Below are positions 52,482-61,209 of a DNA stretch of 64,000 bases, in pieces (the stretch's first letter is position 1; each line of letters opens with the position of its first letter). Where the stretch lies: NCBI GenBank assembly GCA_903851195.1, contig CAINNJ010000049.1:186001-250000 (forward strand), in the 5' to 3' direction. Made by a program: the position numbers and the translations under genes. The notes beneath the pieces were generated by a model. The model saw nothing but the letters and a program-made list of their open reading frames with translations. It was not told where the DNA came from and did no database searches. This DNA is from an uncultured Acidobacteriia bacterium. Its GTDB lineage: Bacteria > Acidobacteriota > Terriglobia > Bryobacterales > Bryobacteraceae.

Positions 52482-53468
52482 CTATCGCGCCGTCAGAGCT
52501 TTCCGGTAAAGACCCAGCACACCATCGAAATCCATATCCAGCACCACCGTCACCGGCGTTCCCGCCTTCCCGCCCGTCCGCACCGCCCCATACGAAGGCC
52601 CGAACGTCGTCTCCACATCCAGCCGCAGGCTCTCCGACCGCTTCACCAGCTTCGGGTCGATCACATACGCCGCCGCCAGTTCATCCCACAACGAACCTTG
52701 CGCGTTCGGATTCTTCAAAAACCCCGGATACACATTCCCGAAATCCTCCCGGTAAAGCTCCGTAATCGGCGTTTTCACCGCGACAATCTCGTCGAACAGC
52801 TTCTTCGTGAAATGCGCGTGATTACACACATCCAGCGCAAACAGCACTTTATTCGGAATCCCGCTCCGCAGCACAATCCGCGCCGCTTCCGGATCGAACC
52901 AGAAATTGAACTCCGCGGCCTGACTCGCGTTCCCGCCCACATGCACCGCCCCGCCCATCATCACCAGACTGCCGATCTTCCCCGCGATATCCGGTCGCAA
53001 CTGCAGCGCCGTCGCCACATTCGTCAGCGGCCCGATCGCCAGAATCGTCACCCGCCCCGGCGCCGCCTCCACCGACCGGATCAGGAAATCCACGCCCCCG
53101 CTCGGCGGCTGCACCTCCGCCGCCGGAACCGGCAGATCGAAAGCCCCCGCGAACGCAATCGGCTTCTCCGTCTTCCGCATCGCCGCCGTGTGCGTCATTG
53201 GCATTTCCGTGCCCGCCAGCACCGGCAGTTCGGGCACACCCAGTAGCCTCGCGTTGCGCGCCATGAAACCGGCCCCGTCCCGCGACCACACATTCCCCGA
53301 CACCACCGTAATCCCCCGCAGATCGCCGCGCCGCGGACTCCGCAGCAGCATCGTCACCGCTACCCCGTCATCGGCGAACGCTCCGGAATCGGTATCCAGA
53401 ATAATCTGCCCGCGCGCGCCGGCGCCGGCCAATAAGAAGCTCATGGCAACGAAAGTGAGTTTCGGCAA
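52482..53468 (-). CDS. secreted nucleoside hydrolase-like protein (IUNH family)
   Basis: About 328 residues of the inosine-uridine nucleoside N-ribohydrolase family. The N-terminal calcium-binding motif reads LDTDSGAFADDG instead of the usual DTDPGxDD, with an extra residue but both end Asp residues kept. Later motifs are AIGPLTNVATAL, VMMGGAVHVGG, and FNFWFDPEAA with LFALDVCNHAHF. The enzyme cleaves the ribosidic bond of nucleosides. A short hydrophobic start (residues 4-16, ending ARGQ) suggests export. Start uncertain: TTG at 53468 gives the better signal peptide, while the ATG at 53444 is the alternative. Confidence 0.83.
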   Translation of the reverse strand: MPKLTFVAMSFLLAGAGARGQIILDTDSGAFADDGVAVTMLLRSPRRGDLRGITVVSGNVWSRDGAGFMARNARLLGVPELPVLAGTEMPMTHTAAMRKTEKPIAFAGAFDLPVPAAEVQPPSGGVDFLIRSVEAAPGRVTILAIGPLTNVATALQLRPDIAGKIGSLVMMGGAVHVGGNASQAAEFNFWFDPEAARIVLRSGIPNKVLFALDVCNHAHFTKKLFDEIVAVKTPITELYREDFGNVYPGFLKNPNAQGSLWDELAAAYVIDPKLVKRSESLRLDVETTFGPSYGAVRTGGKAGTPVTVVLDMDFDGVLGLYRKALTAR

Positions 53469-53491
53469 AGTTCAGAATATAGAATCGCCTT
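53469..53491. promoter_or_regulatory. compact divergent promoter region, possible leaderless starts
   Basis: If the nucleoside hydrolase starts at 53468, only 23 bases separate it from the cupin ATG, with no ribosome site on either side. The sequence gaatatagaat offers a -10-like box in both directions (TATAGA plus, TATATT minus), so both messages may be leaderless. Confidence 0.35.
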
Positions 53492-53872
53492 ATGGATTTC
53501 AGACACAGTACCTGGGAAGCCGTGCCCCTCGAAGCGATGAGCGACGTCATCTCGCGGAAAATCTTCACCGGAGAGAAGGCCATGGTCGCCCAGGTTTTTC
53601 TAAAAAAGGACGCCGTGGTGCCGCTGCACTCCCACGAGAGCGAGCAGATCACCTACATCCTCAAGGGCGCGCTCAAATTCGAACTGCAGGACCGCGAAGT
53701 CGTGGTTCACGAAGGCGAGATCCTGCACATCCCATCCTGGGTTCCCCACCGCGCCATCGCCCTCGAAGACACCCTCGATCTCGACATCTTCTCGCCCATC
53801 CGCAAGGACTGGCTCGATAAAGACGACGCCTATCTCCGCCGCGGCGAAACCGAAGAAACCTCAGGCTCTTAG
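53492..53872 (+). CDS. single-domain cupin protein
   Basis: A 126-residue cupin. The first metal motif is LHSHESEQITYILKGALKFE (His-x-His, then Glu); the second is HEGEILHIPSWVPHRAIALE. Small cupins bind a metal and may be isomerases, dioxygenases, or sugar- or ligand-binding proteins. No partner gene indicates which. It is divergent from the nucleoside hydrolase across a gap of only 23-47 bp and ends in a 12-bp overlap with the pheT stop on the other strand. Confidence 0.85.
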   Translation: MDFRHSTWEAVPLEAMSDVISRKIFTGEKAMVAQVFLKKDAVVPLHSHESEQITYILKGALKFELQDREVVVHEGEILHIPSWVPHRAIALEDTLDLDIFSPIRKDWLDKDDAYLRRGETEETSGS

Positions 53873-56170
53873 TTCGTACCCCAGACTGTTCAGCCCGTCG
53901 ATAATGCGGGTTCTGATTCCGATGATGTCCGCGCTCGACAAAGTCCGGTCGGGCGCGCCGGCCACCACGCGGAACGACACACTCTTGCGACCTTCCGGCA
54001 GCGGCGGACCCTGAAACTCCCGCACATACTCCACCGCTTCCGCCAGATCCCCACCCAACCGCCGGATTTCCAGTTCCAGCGTCGCCGCCAGTTCCCGCTC
54101 GGCCGTCAGAATCGAGAGGTCGAACACGCTCGTCGGGAAGCGCCGCACCGCCGCGTACTTCACCGCTTCCGGCTGCAGTTCCCGCAGCAGTTCCAGATCG
54201 ATATCGAGCACCGCCCCGCGGCCGCCCTCCACCAAATTTGGATGCAGTTCCGACAGCCGCCCGATTCTTTTAGCGGCACGAGCCCGGCCCTGCCACCACA
54301 ACTCCGCCGCGCGCATCGTGTGTTCCCACGCGTTCGGTGCCGCGGGCCGCACATGCAGTCCCGGCGCCAGCCCTTCGGCCGCCCGCTTCAGCTCCAGTAA
54401 ACCCGCGCGCCCGTCGTCCTTCGAGAACACCGCCGCCATCGCATGCGTCCGCTCCGCCGGCTTCTGGCCCGGAACCTTGTGGATCTCGCGCCCCGTCTCG
54501 AACAGCTGAAAATGTTCGAAATGCTTGGCGTTTTCGACGATATTCCGATAAATCCCCGGCAGCAGCGACGTCCGCATCAGTTCCTGCCCGGCCGCGATCG
54601 GATTCAGCACCCGGACGTGGCTCTCCACCGCAAACCCGAACCGCCGCGCCTCTTCCTCGCTGATGAAGGAATAATTCGAGACTTCCGTGAACCCCTGCGC
54701 CGCCAGATGCCGCTTCACCCCGCGCAGAAACTCGCGCTCCGGCGGATCGTACGACGGCGCGCACAGCACCGCGGGCGGCGTCGGCGCAATCGAGTCGTAC
54801 CCGATCATCCGGCCCACTTCTTCCACCAGATCGTCCGGCATCGCGACGTCCTTCGTCGCGCGCCACGAAGGCACCGTCACCGAGAAATTCTCCGCGTCCG
54901 TCTCCGTGACCCCGAACTCCAGGCTCTCCAGAATCCGCCGCACTTCCGCCGTCTCCAGCGTGCGCCCCAGCTTCCGCGCCAGCCATGGCAGATTCAACCA
55001 AATGGGCGCAGGCACGCTCAACTCGCGGCTGCAATCCGCCATCCCGCCCACCAGCCGGATTCCCGGCGACAACACCGGCAGCAGTTCCAGAGCCCGCGCC
55101 AGCGCCCGCACCGTATTGTGCGGATCCTGGGCTTTCTCAAACCGCATCGACGCGTCCGTGCGCAGCTTCAAAGCCGACGATGTCTTCCGAATCCCCGATG
55201 CCTGAAAATTCGCGCTCTCCAGCACAATCGACGTCGTGGCCGCCGAAATTGCGCTGTCTTTCCCGCCAATCACGCCCGCCAGAGCGATCGGCCCCGCACC
55301 ATCCGCGATCACCAGATTCGCCGGATTCAGCTCGTAACTTTCGTCGTTCAGCGCCAAAATCGTCTCGCCCGCGCGCGCCGGACGGGCCGAAATCACACTG
55401 CCCTGCAGCTTCGCCCGGTCGAAGGCATGCATCGGCTGCGCCAGTTCCGCCATGATGAAATTCGTCAGATCGACAATGTTGTTGATCGGATTCAGTCCCA
55501 CCGCCGTCAGCCGCGCCTGCAGCCACAACGGCGAAGGCTGCACCGTGACGTTCTCAAACACCAGCGCCGAATATCGCGGACACAGACCGAAATCCTCGAT
55601 CTCCACCTGAACCGGACTTTCACCCGCGGGCAGCAGCGACAGATCCACCGGATCCCGCAAAGGCTGCCCCGTGATCGCCGCCACTTCCCGTGCCATCCCG
55701 TGGTGGCCCCACAAATCCGGCCGGTGCGTAATCGACTTATTGTCGATCTCGATAATCTGATCCGCCGCCGGCAGTTCCTGCGTCCCGTCCAGTTCCAGAA
55801 TCCCCGCGTGGTCCCGGTTAATCTCCAGTTCCGCCGCGCTCGCCAGCATCCCGTCGCTCATTACGCCGGAGACTTTCTTCAGCCCCAGCGGCACGTAAAC
55901 CGTCGTGATCCCGGCCCTGCAGTTCGACGCCCCGCAGACCACGGTCTTTTGCCCGTAAGGCCCCGCGTCCACCGTCGCGATCTGGTTATGAAAACCTTCG
56001 ATCGGCTGCACCGCCTGCACCTTCGCGACAGCCGCCCCGGCGAGCAGCGCGCCCGCCGTTTCGATGCCCTCGCACTCGGCGGTTTTCATCGTGATAAGCC
56101 GTTCCAGCGCCTGTGCCGGCATCTCCAGCCCGGGCACGAACTCGCGGATCCAGCGATAAGAAAACTTCAT
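53861..56170 (-). CDS. pheT: phenylalanine--tRNA ligase beta subunit
   Basis: A 769-residue beta chain of the heterotetrameric enzyme. It has the N-terminal tRNA-binding OB fold (residues 40-150, with VCGASNCRAGITTVYVPLG), B3/B4 editing domain (LTNFIMAELAQPMHAFDRAK), B5 domain and the C-terminal anticodon-binding FDX-ACB domain (FRVVAGAPDRTLSSADIIGI). It is nearly the usual bacterial length. The start directly follows the pheS stop (TAA then ATG), so expression is coupled. It charges tRNA-Phe in the cytoplasm. Confidence 0.96.
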   Translation of the reverse strand: MKFSYRWIREFVPGLEMPAQALERLITMKTAECEGIETAGALLAGAAVAKVQAVQPIEGFHNQIATVDAGPYGQKTVVCGASNCRAGITTVYVPLGLKKVSGVMSDGMLASAAELEINRDHAGILELDGTQELPAADQIIEIDNKSITHRPDLWGHHGMAREVAAITGQPLRDPVDLSLLPAGESPVQVEIEDFGLCPRYSALVFENVTVQPSPLWLQARLTAVGLNPINNIVDLTNFIMAELAQPMHAFDRAKLQGSVISARPARAGETILALNDESYELNPANLVIADGAGPIALAGVIGGKDSAISAATTSIVLESANFQASGIRKTSSALKLRTDASMRFEKAQDPHNTVRALARALELLPVLSPGIRLVGGMADCSRELSVPAPIWLNLPWLARKLGRTLETAEVRRILESLEFGVTETDAENFSVTVPSWRATKDVAMPDDLVEEVGRMIGYDSIAPTPPAVLCAPSYDPPEREFLRGVKRHLAAQGFTEVSNYSFISEEEARRFGFAVESHVRVLNPIAAGQELMRTSLLPGIYRNIVENAKHFEHFQLFETGREIHKVPGQKPAERTHAMAAVFSKDDGRAGLLELKRAAEGLAPGLHVRPAAPNAWEHTMRAAELWWQGRARAAKRIGRLSELHPNLVEGGRGAVLDIDLELLRELQPEAVKYAAVRRFPTSVFDLSILTAERELAATLELEIRRLGGDLAEAVEYVREFQGPPLPEGRKSVSFRVVAGAPDRTLSSADIIGIRTRIIDGLNSLGYELRA

Positions 56171-57178
56171 TTAAAACTGCCTCAGGAAGCGGAGATCGCC
56201 GCTTTGCAGCCAGCGAATATCGTCGATCGCATACCGCATCATCACCAGCCGCGTCAGCCCCAGCCCGAACGCGAAACCGCCCCACTCGTTCGGATCGATG
56301 CCGCTCATCCGCAGCACATGCGGATTCACCAGACCGCACGGCAGCAACTCCACCCAGCCGCTCTGCTTGCACACCGGACACCCGTCGCCGCCACAGATCA
56401 GGCACCGGATGTCCAGCTCGAAACCCGGTTCCACGAACGGGAAGAATCCCGGCCGCAGCCGCACCGTCACTTCGCGTTTGAAGATCGCCGTCAGCAGCGT
56501 CTTCATGAAATAAATCAGATTGCCCGCCGACACGTTCCGGTCGATCATCATCCCTTCGAGCTGATAAAACGTGTGCTCGTGCGATGCGTCCACCGACTCG
56601 TTCCGGAACACCCGCCCCGGCGCGATCATCCGCAGCGGCGGCCCCAGCTTCTCCATGCCGCGCACCTGCACCGGCGACGTATGCGTCCGGAGCAGATGAT
56701 GCCCCTCCAGCCAGAACGTGTCCTGCATGTCGCGCGCCGGGTGATCGGGCGGAATATTCAGCGCGTCGAAATTGTGGTGCTCGGTCTCCACTTCCGGCCC
56801 GTCCAGCACGCTGAACCCAAGCGACCGGAACAGATCCTCGATCTCCCACTGAATCTGCGTAATCGGATGCAGACTGCCCGGCCGCGCGCCCGGCGCGGGA
56901 ACCGTCAGGTCCAGCCACTCCGAATCCAGCCGCTTCGCCAGCGCCTCGGCTTCGAACTTCGACTTCAGCTCTTCGTAAGCGCCTTCGAGCGACTGTTTCG
57001 CCGTGTTGATGAACTTGCCGCGCGCTGCCCGCTCATCGGCGGACAGCTTGCCCATGTCTTTGGAAAGCTGCGCCAGCACGCCCTTGCGCCCCAGCACTTC
57101 CACGCGCACCGCTTCCAGTTCCGCCGCCGTGCCTGCGGCGGTAATGCGCGCCAGCGCGCTGTCGAGAAGATCCTGCAT
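56171..57178 (-). CDS. pheS: phenylalanine--tRNA ligase alpha subunit
   Basis: A 335-residue catalytic chain. An N-terminal coiled coil (residues 1-95) leads to the class II core with motif 2 GRVFRNESVDASHEHTFYQL and motif 3 GFAFGLGLTRLVMMRYAIDD. It contains the usual Cys-rich insert CLICGGDGCPVCKQSG. It forms the alpha2beta2 enzyme with PheT. The gene lies 13 bases after the 154-residue hypothetical gene, which therefore heads the unit. Confidence 0.96.
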   Translation of the reverse strand: MQDLLDSALARITAAGTAAELEAVRVEVLGRKGVLAQLSKDMGKLSADERAARGKFINTAKQSLEGAYEELKSKFEAEALAKRLDSEWLDLTVPAPGARPGSLHPITQIQWEIEDLFRSLGFSVLDGPEVETEHHNFDALNIPPDHPARDMQDTFWLEGHHLLRTHTSPVQVRGMEKLGPPLRMIAPGRVFRNESVDASHEHTFYQLEGMMIDRNVSAGNLIYFMKTLLTAIFKREVTVRLRPGFFPFVEPGFELDIRCLICGGDGCPVCKQSGWVELLPCGLVNPHVLRMSGIDPNEWGGFAFGLGLTRLVMMRYAIDDIRWLQSGDLRFLRQF

Positions 57179-57191
57179 GTTCGGCTCAGAC

Positions 57192-57656
57192 CTACGCCGC
57201 GGCGGGGATGAACGCCTGCTGCGCGCCGCCCAGTTCCAGATCCAGGTGGTTGATGTAGAACAGCAGCAGGGATTCGTTATAGGTTCCCTTGAACTGCTCG
57301 AACACCCGCGCCTGCCACCCTTCCGTCAAATACGGCTTCGCGTCGATTTCTTTCTCGAAGAAGCCTTCCTGATTCGGAATTCCCAGGAAATTCAGCACCG
57401 TCGAAATCATGTCCAGATGCGAAATCAGCACGGCCTGAGACAAGTCCGTCGCGAACTCGGTCTCGTGGGCCTCCAGCCGCTTCCAGAACCGCGGCACCGC
57501 GCCGCGCAGATTTTCGGTATTCACCTTCGGCAGGTGGGTCCGGGTCTTGAAACGATCGTAAAGCTGGTACGTTCTCAATTTGCCGATGGAGATGGTGCGC
57601 ACGAGTTGCCGCAGGCGCTCTTCACCGAGCTGCAGAAACACGTCGGAAAGCTGCAT
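57192..57656 (-). CDS. conserved-looking hypothetical protein upstream of pheST
   Basis: A 154-residue soluble protein with a helical, charged composition and no signal peptide or Cys motif. Its length and coding quality, such as LRTYQLYDRFKTRTHLPKVN and RFWKRLEAHETEFATDLSQA, indicate a real gene. It is 13 bases before pheS on the same strand and divergent from purA, so pheST may depend on its promoter. I do not recognise the family and propose no function. Confidence 0.8.
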   Translation of the reverse strand: MQLSDVFLQLGEERLRQLVRTISIGKLRTYQLYDRFKTRTHLPKVNTENLRGAVPRFWKRLEAHETEFATDLSQAVLISHLDMISTVLNFLGIPNQEGFFEKEIDAKPYLTEGWQARVFEQFKGTYNESLLLFYINHLDLELGGAQQAFIPAAA

Positions 57657-57726
57657 AAGAGGTCAGCGTAACACAGTGGGTTACAATAGCCAGTTTGGGC
57701 GAAACTAAGGCGAATCAATCGTTATC

Positions 57727-59031
57727 ATGAGTAATATCGTCATTTTGGGCGCGCAGTGGGGCGATGAAGGCAAGGGCAAACTGGTTGACCTTCTCGCGGA
57801 CCGCTTCGATTACATTGTCCGGTACCAGGGAGGCCACAACGCCGGCCACACCATCGTCATCGGCAGCAAAAAGTTCGTGCTGCGGCTGGTGCCGAGCGGC
57901 ATCCTGCACCCCGGCAAAGTCGCCGTAATCGGCAATGGTCTCGTCGTGGACCCCCTCGCGCTGTATGAAGAAACCGGCCAGCTCGAAGCCGCCGGCATCG
58001 ACGTGCAGAATCAGTTGCGCATCAGCAATCGCGCCCACATCGTGCTGCCGACACACCGTCTGGTCGAGAAGATCTCCGAGACGGTTCCCGGCCAGGTCGC
58101 TATCGGGACCACCCTGCGCGGCATGGGCCCCACCTATGAGGACAAAGCGGGTCGCCGCGGCCTCCGCATGGCGGACCTGCTCGACCGCGATCACCTCGAA
58201 GGCGCCCTGCGCACCCTGATCGCCAATCACGTGACCCGTGCCCGCGCCTTCGGCGTCGAAGATGCCATAAATACCGACGAGATCGTCGCGCGCTACACCG
58301 AAGCGGCCGAACGTCTTCGCCCCCTGGTCTGCGATACCGCCTACCTGCTCTCCGACGCCATGCGCGCCGGCAAGAACCTTCTGTTCGAAGGCGCCCAGGG
58401 CACCATGCTCGACCTGGATCACGGCACCTACCCGTTCGTGACCTCCTCCAGCGCCTGCGCCGGCGGAGCCTCTACCGGCACCGGCGTGCCCCCCACGAAG
58501 ATCGACGCCGTCATCGGCATCTCGAAGGCCTACATCACCCGAGTCGGCGGCGGTCCTTTCCCCACCGAAGCCCTCGACGGTAAGGGCGACCTCATCCGCA
58601 ACCGCGGCCACGAGTTCGGCTCCGTCACCGGCCGCCCGCGCCGCTGCGGCTGGTTCGACGCGCCCCTGCTCAAATACTCCGCCACCCTGAACGGCTTCGA
58701 AACCATGGTGGTCACGAAGCTCGACGTCCTCGACGAACTCGACGAAATCCCCGTTTGCGTCGGCTACAAAATCGACGGCGTCACCACCACCGAGATGCCG
58801 GCCACCGTCCGCGAACTGGCCAGGGCCGAACCGGTCTACCAGATTCTCCCCGGCTGGCAGTCCATCACCGAAGGCATTTCGGACTGGGACCAGCTTCCGG
58901 AAGCGGCCCGCAACTACGTCCTCTTCCTCGAAGACCTCACCGGCGTCGAAGCCGGCTGCATCTCCACCGGCCCCGAACGCACGCAAACCGTCCGCCGCGC
59001 CGGCTCCATCTTCGAGAAGATCACGGCCTGA
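57727..59031 (+). CDS. purA: adenylosuccinate synthetase
   Basis: A 434-residue enzyme that joins IMP and aspartate using GTP in the first AMP-specific step of purine synthesis. The P-loop-like start QWGDEGKGKLVDLLADRF and QGGHNAGHTI hold the catalytic Asp and His. IMP-binding and GTP-binding motifs include GTTLRGMGPTYEDKAGRRGL and GAQGTMLDLDHGTYPFVTSS. The length is normal. It is divergent from the pheST unit with about 70 bp between starts. Confidence 0.96.
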   Translation: MSNIVILGAQWGDEGKGKLVDLLADRFDYIVRYQGGHNAGHTIVIGSKKFVLRLVPSGILHPGKVAVIGNGLVVDPLALYEETGQLEAAGIDVQNQLRISNRAHIVLPTHRLVEKISETVPGQVAIGTTLRGMGPTYEDKAGRRGLRMADLLDRDHLEGALRTLIANHVTRARAFGVEDAINTDEIVARYTEAAERLRPLVCDTAYLLSDAMRAGKNLLFEGAQGTMLDLDHGTYPFVTSSSACAGGASTGTGVPPTKIDAVIGISKAYITRVGGGPFPTEALDGKGDLIRNRGHEFGSVTGRPRRCGWFDAPLLKYSATLNGFETMVVTKLDVLDELDEIPVCVGYKIDGVTTTEMPATVRELARAEPVYQILPGWQSITEGISDWDQLPEAARNYVLFLEDLTGVEAGCISTGPERTQTVRRAGSIFEKITA

Positions 59032-59071
59032 AAACGCAGGAATTGGCAGCAGCCGTGCACTTCGTCCGTGC

Positions 59072-59918
59072 ATGAAAGGTCCGCACCCTGTTTTGTGCGT
59101 AATTCTTTCCACATCCGCGGCGTGGGCCATGGCGGACCCGCCGGATGTGAATGCCCTGGTCCGCCAGTCGGTCGCCAACTTCGAAAAGAGCCGCCGGGCG
59201 GGGCTGCAATGGCAGTACACCCAGACGGACACCACGGTTGCCGCAAACTCTAAAACCACCGAAGTGTCGGAAGTGACGCCCTTGCTCGGCACGCCCTACG
59301 AACGCCTCGTCGCCAAAAACGGCCATCCCCTCTCCCCTGAAGAACGCCGGAAAGAGGAAGAGAAGTTTCAGAAGACCCTCCAGCGCCGACAACGAGTCCA
59401 CACAGGAGCGTGCCGCCCGCCTCCGCAAATTCGAATCGGACTGGTCTTTCCTGAAAGATCTCCCCAACGCCTACACATACAAACTCGTTGGCGAGGAGGC
59501 AGTGAACGGCCGCCCCGCATGGCTTGTGCAAATGACGCCCCGCCCCGATTTCCGCCCCGTCACCTCGCGAGGCGCCATGCTGAAACACATCGAAGGCCGC
59601 CTCTGGATCGACAAAGCGGAGGTGCAGTGGGCACGCGCCGACGCACATGTGATCGACCCCATCAGCATCGGCTGGATCATCGCCCGCATCGGCGCCGGAG
59701 CCGACATCCACCTCGACTTCGAACGAGTCGCCGAAGGCGTCTGGTTGCCCCAGGATATCGATATCAACGGCAGCGCCAGGATCATGATGGTGCACCGGAA
59801 AGACCTGAAGGAGCACGTCGCCTTCTCGCGCTATTCCCGCGCGGAAGAGCCCCCCGCCGTTCAGGTCACCGGAACCCCTGCCAAAAAGAAGCCCCTAACG
59901 AAACGATCCTTTCGTTAA
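59072..59918 (+). pseudogene. frameshifted secreted protein (outer-membrane-lipoprotein-sorting-like)
   Basis: The first frame starts with a signal peptide (ATG at 59072, MKGPHPVLCVILSTSAAWAM). It continues with protein-like sequence, SVANFEKSRRAGLQWQYTQT, to QKTLQR at 59386. Skipping one base at about 59387 moves to the next frame, which reads DNESTQERAARLRKFESDW, then YKLVGEEAVNGRPAWLVQM and IEGRLWIDKAEVQWARADA, ending KKPLTKRSFR at 59918. Joined, this is 281 residues with no other break. The second half resembles acidobacterial periplasmic proteins with a LolA-like fold. Either it is a recent pseudogene or the sequence has a one-base insertion error. Confidence 0.75.
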
Positions 59919-59979
59919 CCCCTTTCACTACCAAACGAAATCATGCTATCCTTTCGTTAACCAAAATCCAGCGAAAGGA
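59896..59979. promoter_or_regulatory. putative autoregulatory operator array of the Fic gene
   Basis: Five copies of a half-site close to taacgaaagg. Plus-strand copies are at 59896-59903 (taacgaaa), 59934-59940 (aacgaaa) and 59973-59979 (cgaaagga). Minus-strand copies are at 59908-59917 and 59950-59959 (cctttcgtta). The first four pair as two inverted repeats with 6- and 11-base spacers. The fifth overlaps the ribosome site of the Fic gene. The first pair also overlaps the end of the upstream frameshifted gene. Confidence 0.65.
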
Positions 59980-59985
59980 TTTCAC

Positions 59986-61173
59986 CTGCCGGACGAGCCC
60001 CCAACCCGCGCCCTCGGCCACTATGTCGTCACAAAATACGCCGGCGAGGAGGTGCGTGCCTTCGTCCCCCCGCCGCTCCCGCCATACCCCCCGGTTCGCC
60101 TCGACAATCTCCAACTCCTCCTCGAACAGGCCAACCAGGCCGTAGGCCGCCTCGACGGTCTCGCCTCCGTCCTCCCCGATCTCTCGTATTTCATCTACTC
60201 TTACGTCCGTAAGGAGGCCGTTCTCTCCTCCCAGATCGAAGGCACCCAGTCGTCCCTCTCCGACCTCCTCATGTACGAAAACGAGTCCGCCCCCGGCGTC
60301 CCGCTCGACGACGTGCAGGAGGTTTCCAACTACGTCGCCGCCATGAACCACGGCCTCACCCGCATGCGCGACGGCTTCCCCCTCTCCCTGCGCCTCATCA
60401 GAGAGATTCACGACGTCCTGCTCTCCAAAGGGCGCGGCAGCGAAAAACAGCCCGGCGAATTCCGCACCAGCCAGAACTGGATTGGCGGCACCCGGCCCGG
60501 CAATGCCGCCTTCGTCCCGCCCCCGCCGGACATGGTCCTCGAATGCATGGGCCGCCTCGAACTCTTCCTCCACGAAGAGCGCCCCGACATGCCGCTCCTC
60601 ATCCGCGCCGGCCTCGCCCACGTCCAGTTCGAATCCATCCACCCATTCCTCGACGGCAACGGCCGCCTGGGACGCCTGCTCATCACCTTCCTGCTCTGCG
60701 CCGCCGGTGTCATTCGCGAACCAATCCTTTACCTCAGCCTCTACTTCAAAACTCACCGCTCCGCCTACTACGAACTACTCGACCGCGTACGCCGGACCGG
60801 CGAATGGGAGGTCTGGCTCGACTTCTTTCTCCGCGGCGTCCGCGAAACCGCCGACCAGGCCGCCCACGCCGCCCGCCGCATCGTCGCCCTCTTCGAGCAG
60901 GACATCCGCCGCATCGGCACCCTCGGCCGCCCCGGAACCTCCGCCCTCGCCGTCTTCCACTACATGCAGCGCGTCCCCATCGTCGCCATCCCGGTCACCG
61001 CCCGCAAAATCGGCATGTCGGCGCCGACCGTAGCCAAGTCTCTGGACCACATGCAGGCCCTCGGTATCGTCAGTGAGATCACCGGCCGCGAGCGCGACCG
61101 CCTGTTCACCTACCAGGCCTACCTGTCCATCCTCAACGAAGGCACCGAACCCCTCAGTCGCAACGCCTGGTAA
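59986..61173 (+). CDS. Fic-family AMPylase-like protein with N-terminal inhibitory motif and C-terminal winged helix
   Basis: A 395-residue Fic protein if started at CTG 59986; the first standard start in frame is GTG 60052. The CTG is chosen because AAAGGA (59974-59979) lies six bases upstream and the codons after it give the family N-terminus (LGHYVVTKYAGEEVRAFVPP), which a GTG start would cut. The inhibitory helix SSQIEGTQSS lies near residue 82. The active loop HPFLDGNGRLGR is intact. The C-terminal region VTARKIGMSAPTVAKSLDHM is a helix-turn-helix. Family enzymes attach AMP to target proteins. The winged helix probably binds the adjacent half-site array. Confidence 0.85.
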   Translation: MPDEPPTRALGHYVVTKYAGEEVRAFVPPPLPPYPPVRLDNLQLLLEQANQAVGRLDGLASVLPDLSYFIYSYVRKEAVLSSQIEGTQSSLSDLLMYENESAPGVPLDDVQEVSNYVAAMNHGLTRMRDGFPLSLRLIREIHDVLLSKGRGSEKQPGEFRTSQNWIGGTRPGNAAFVPPPPDMVLECMGRLELFLHEERPDMPLLIRAGLAHVQFESIHPFLDGNGRLGRLLITFLLCAAGVIREPILYLSLYFKTHRSAYYELLDRVRRTGEWEVWLDFFLRGVRETADQAAHAARRIVALFEQDIRRIGTLGRPGTSALAVFHYMQRVPIVAIPVTARKIGMSAPTVAKSLDHMQALGIVSEITGRERDRLFTYQAYLSILNEGTEPLSRNAW

Positions 61174-61209
61174 TGTCTTGCCAGAACCGCGCAATGCTAT
61201 TCTTCGGCC

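Noticed and set aside
54443-57211. Open frame of 922 codons on the plus strand across pheT and pheS
   Set aside because: Antisense to two housekeeping genes, with the same Arg/Pro/His-rich composition and no domain.
57715-59292. Open frame of 525 codons on the minus strand across purA
   Set aside because: Gly/Asp/Val-rich shadow of purA; no ribosome site or motif.
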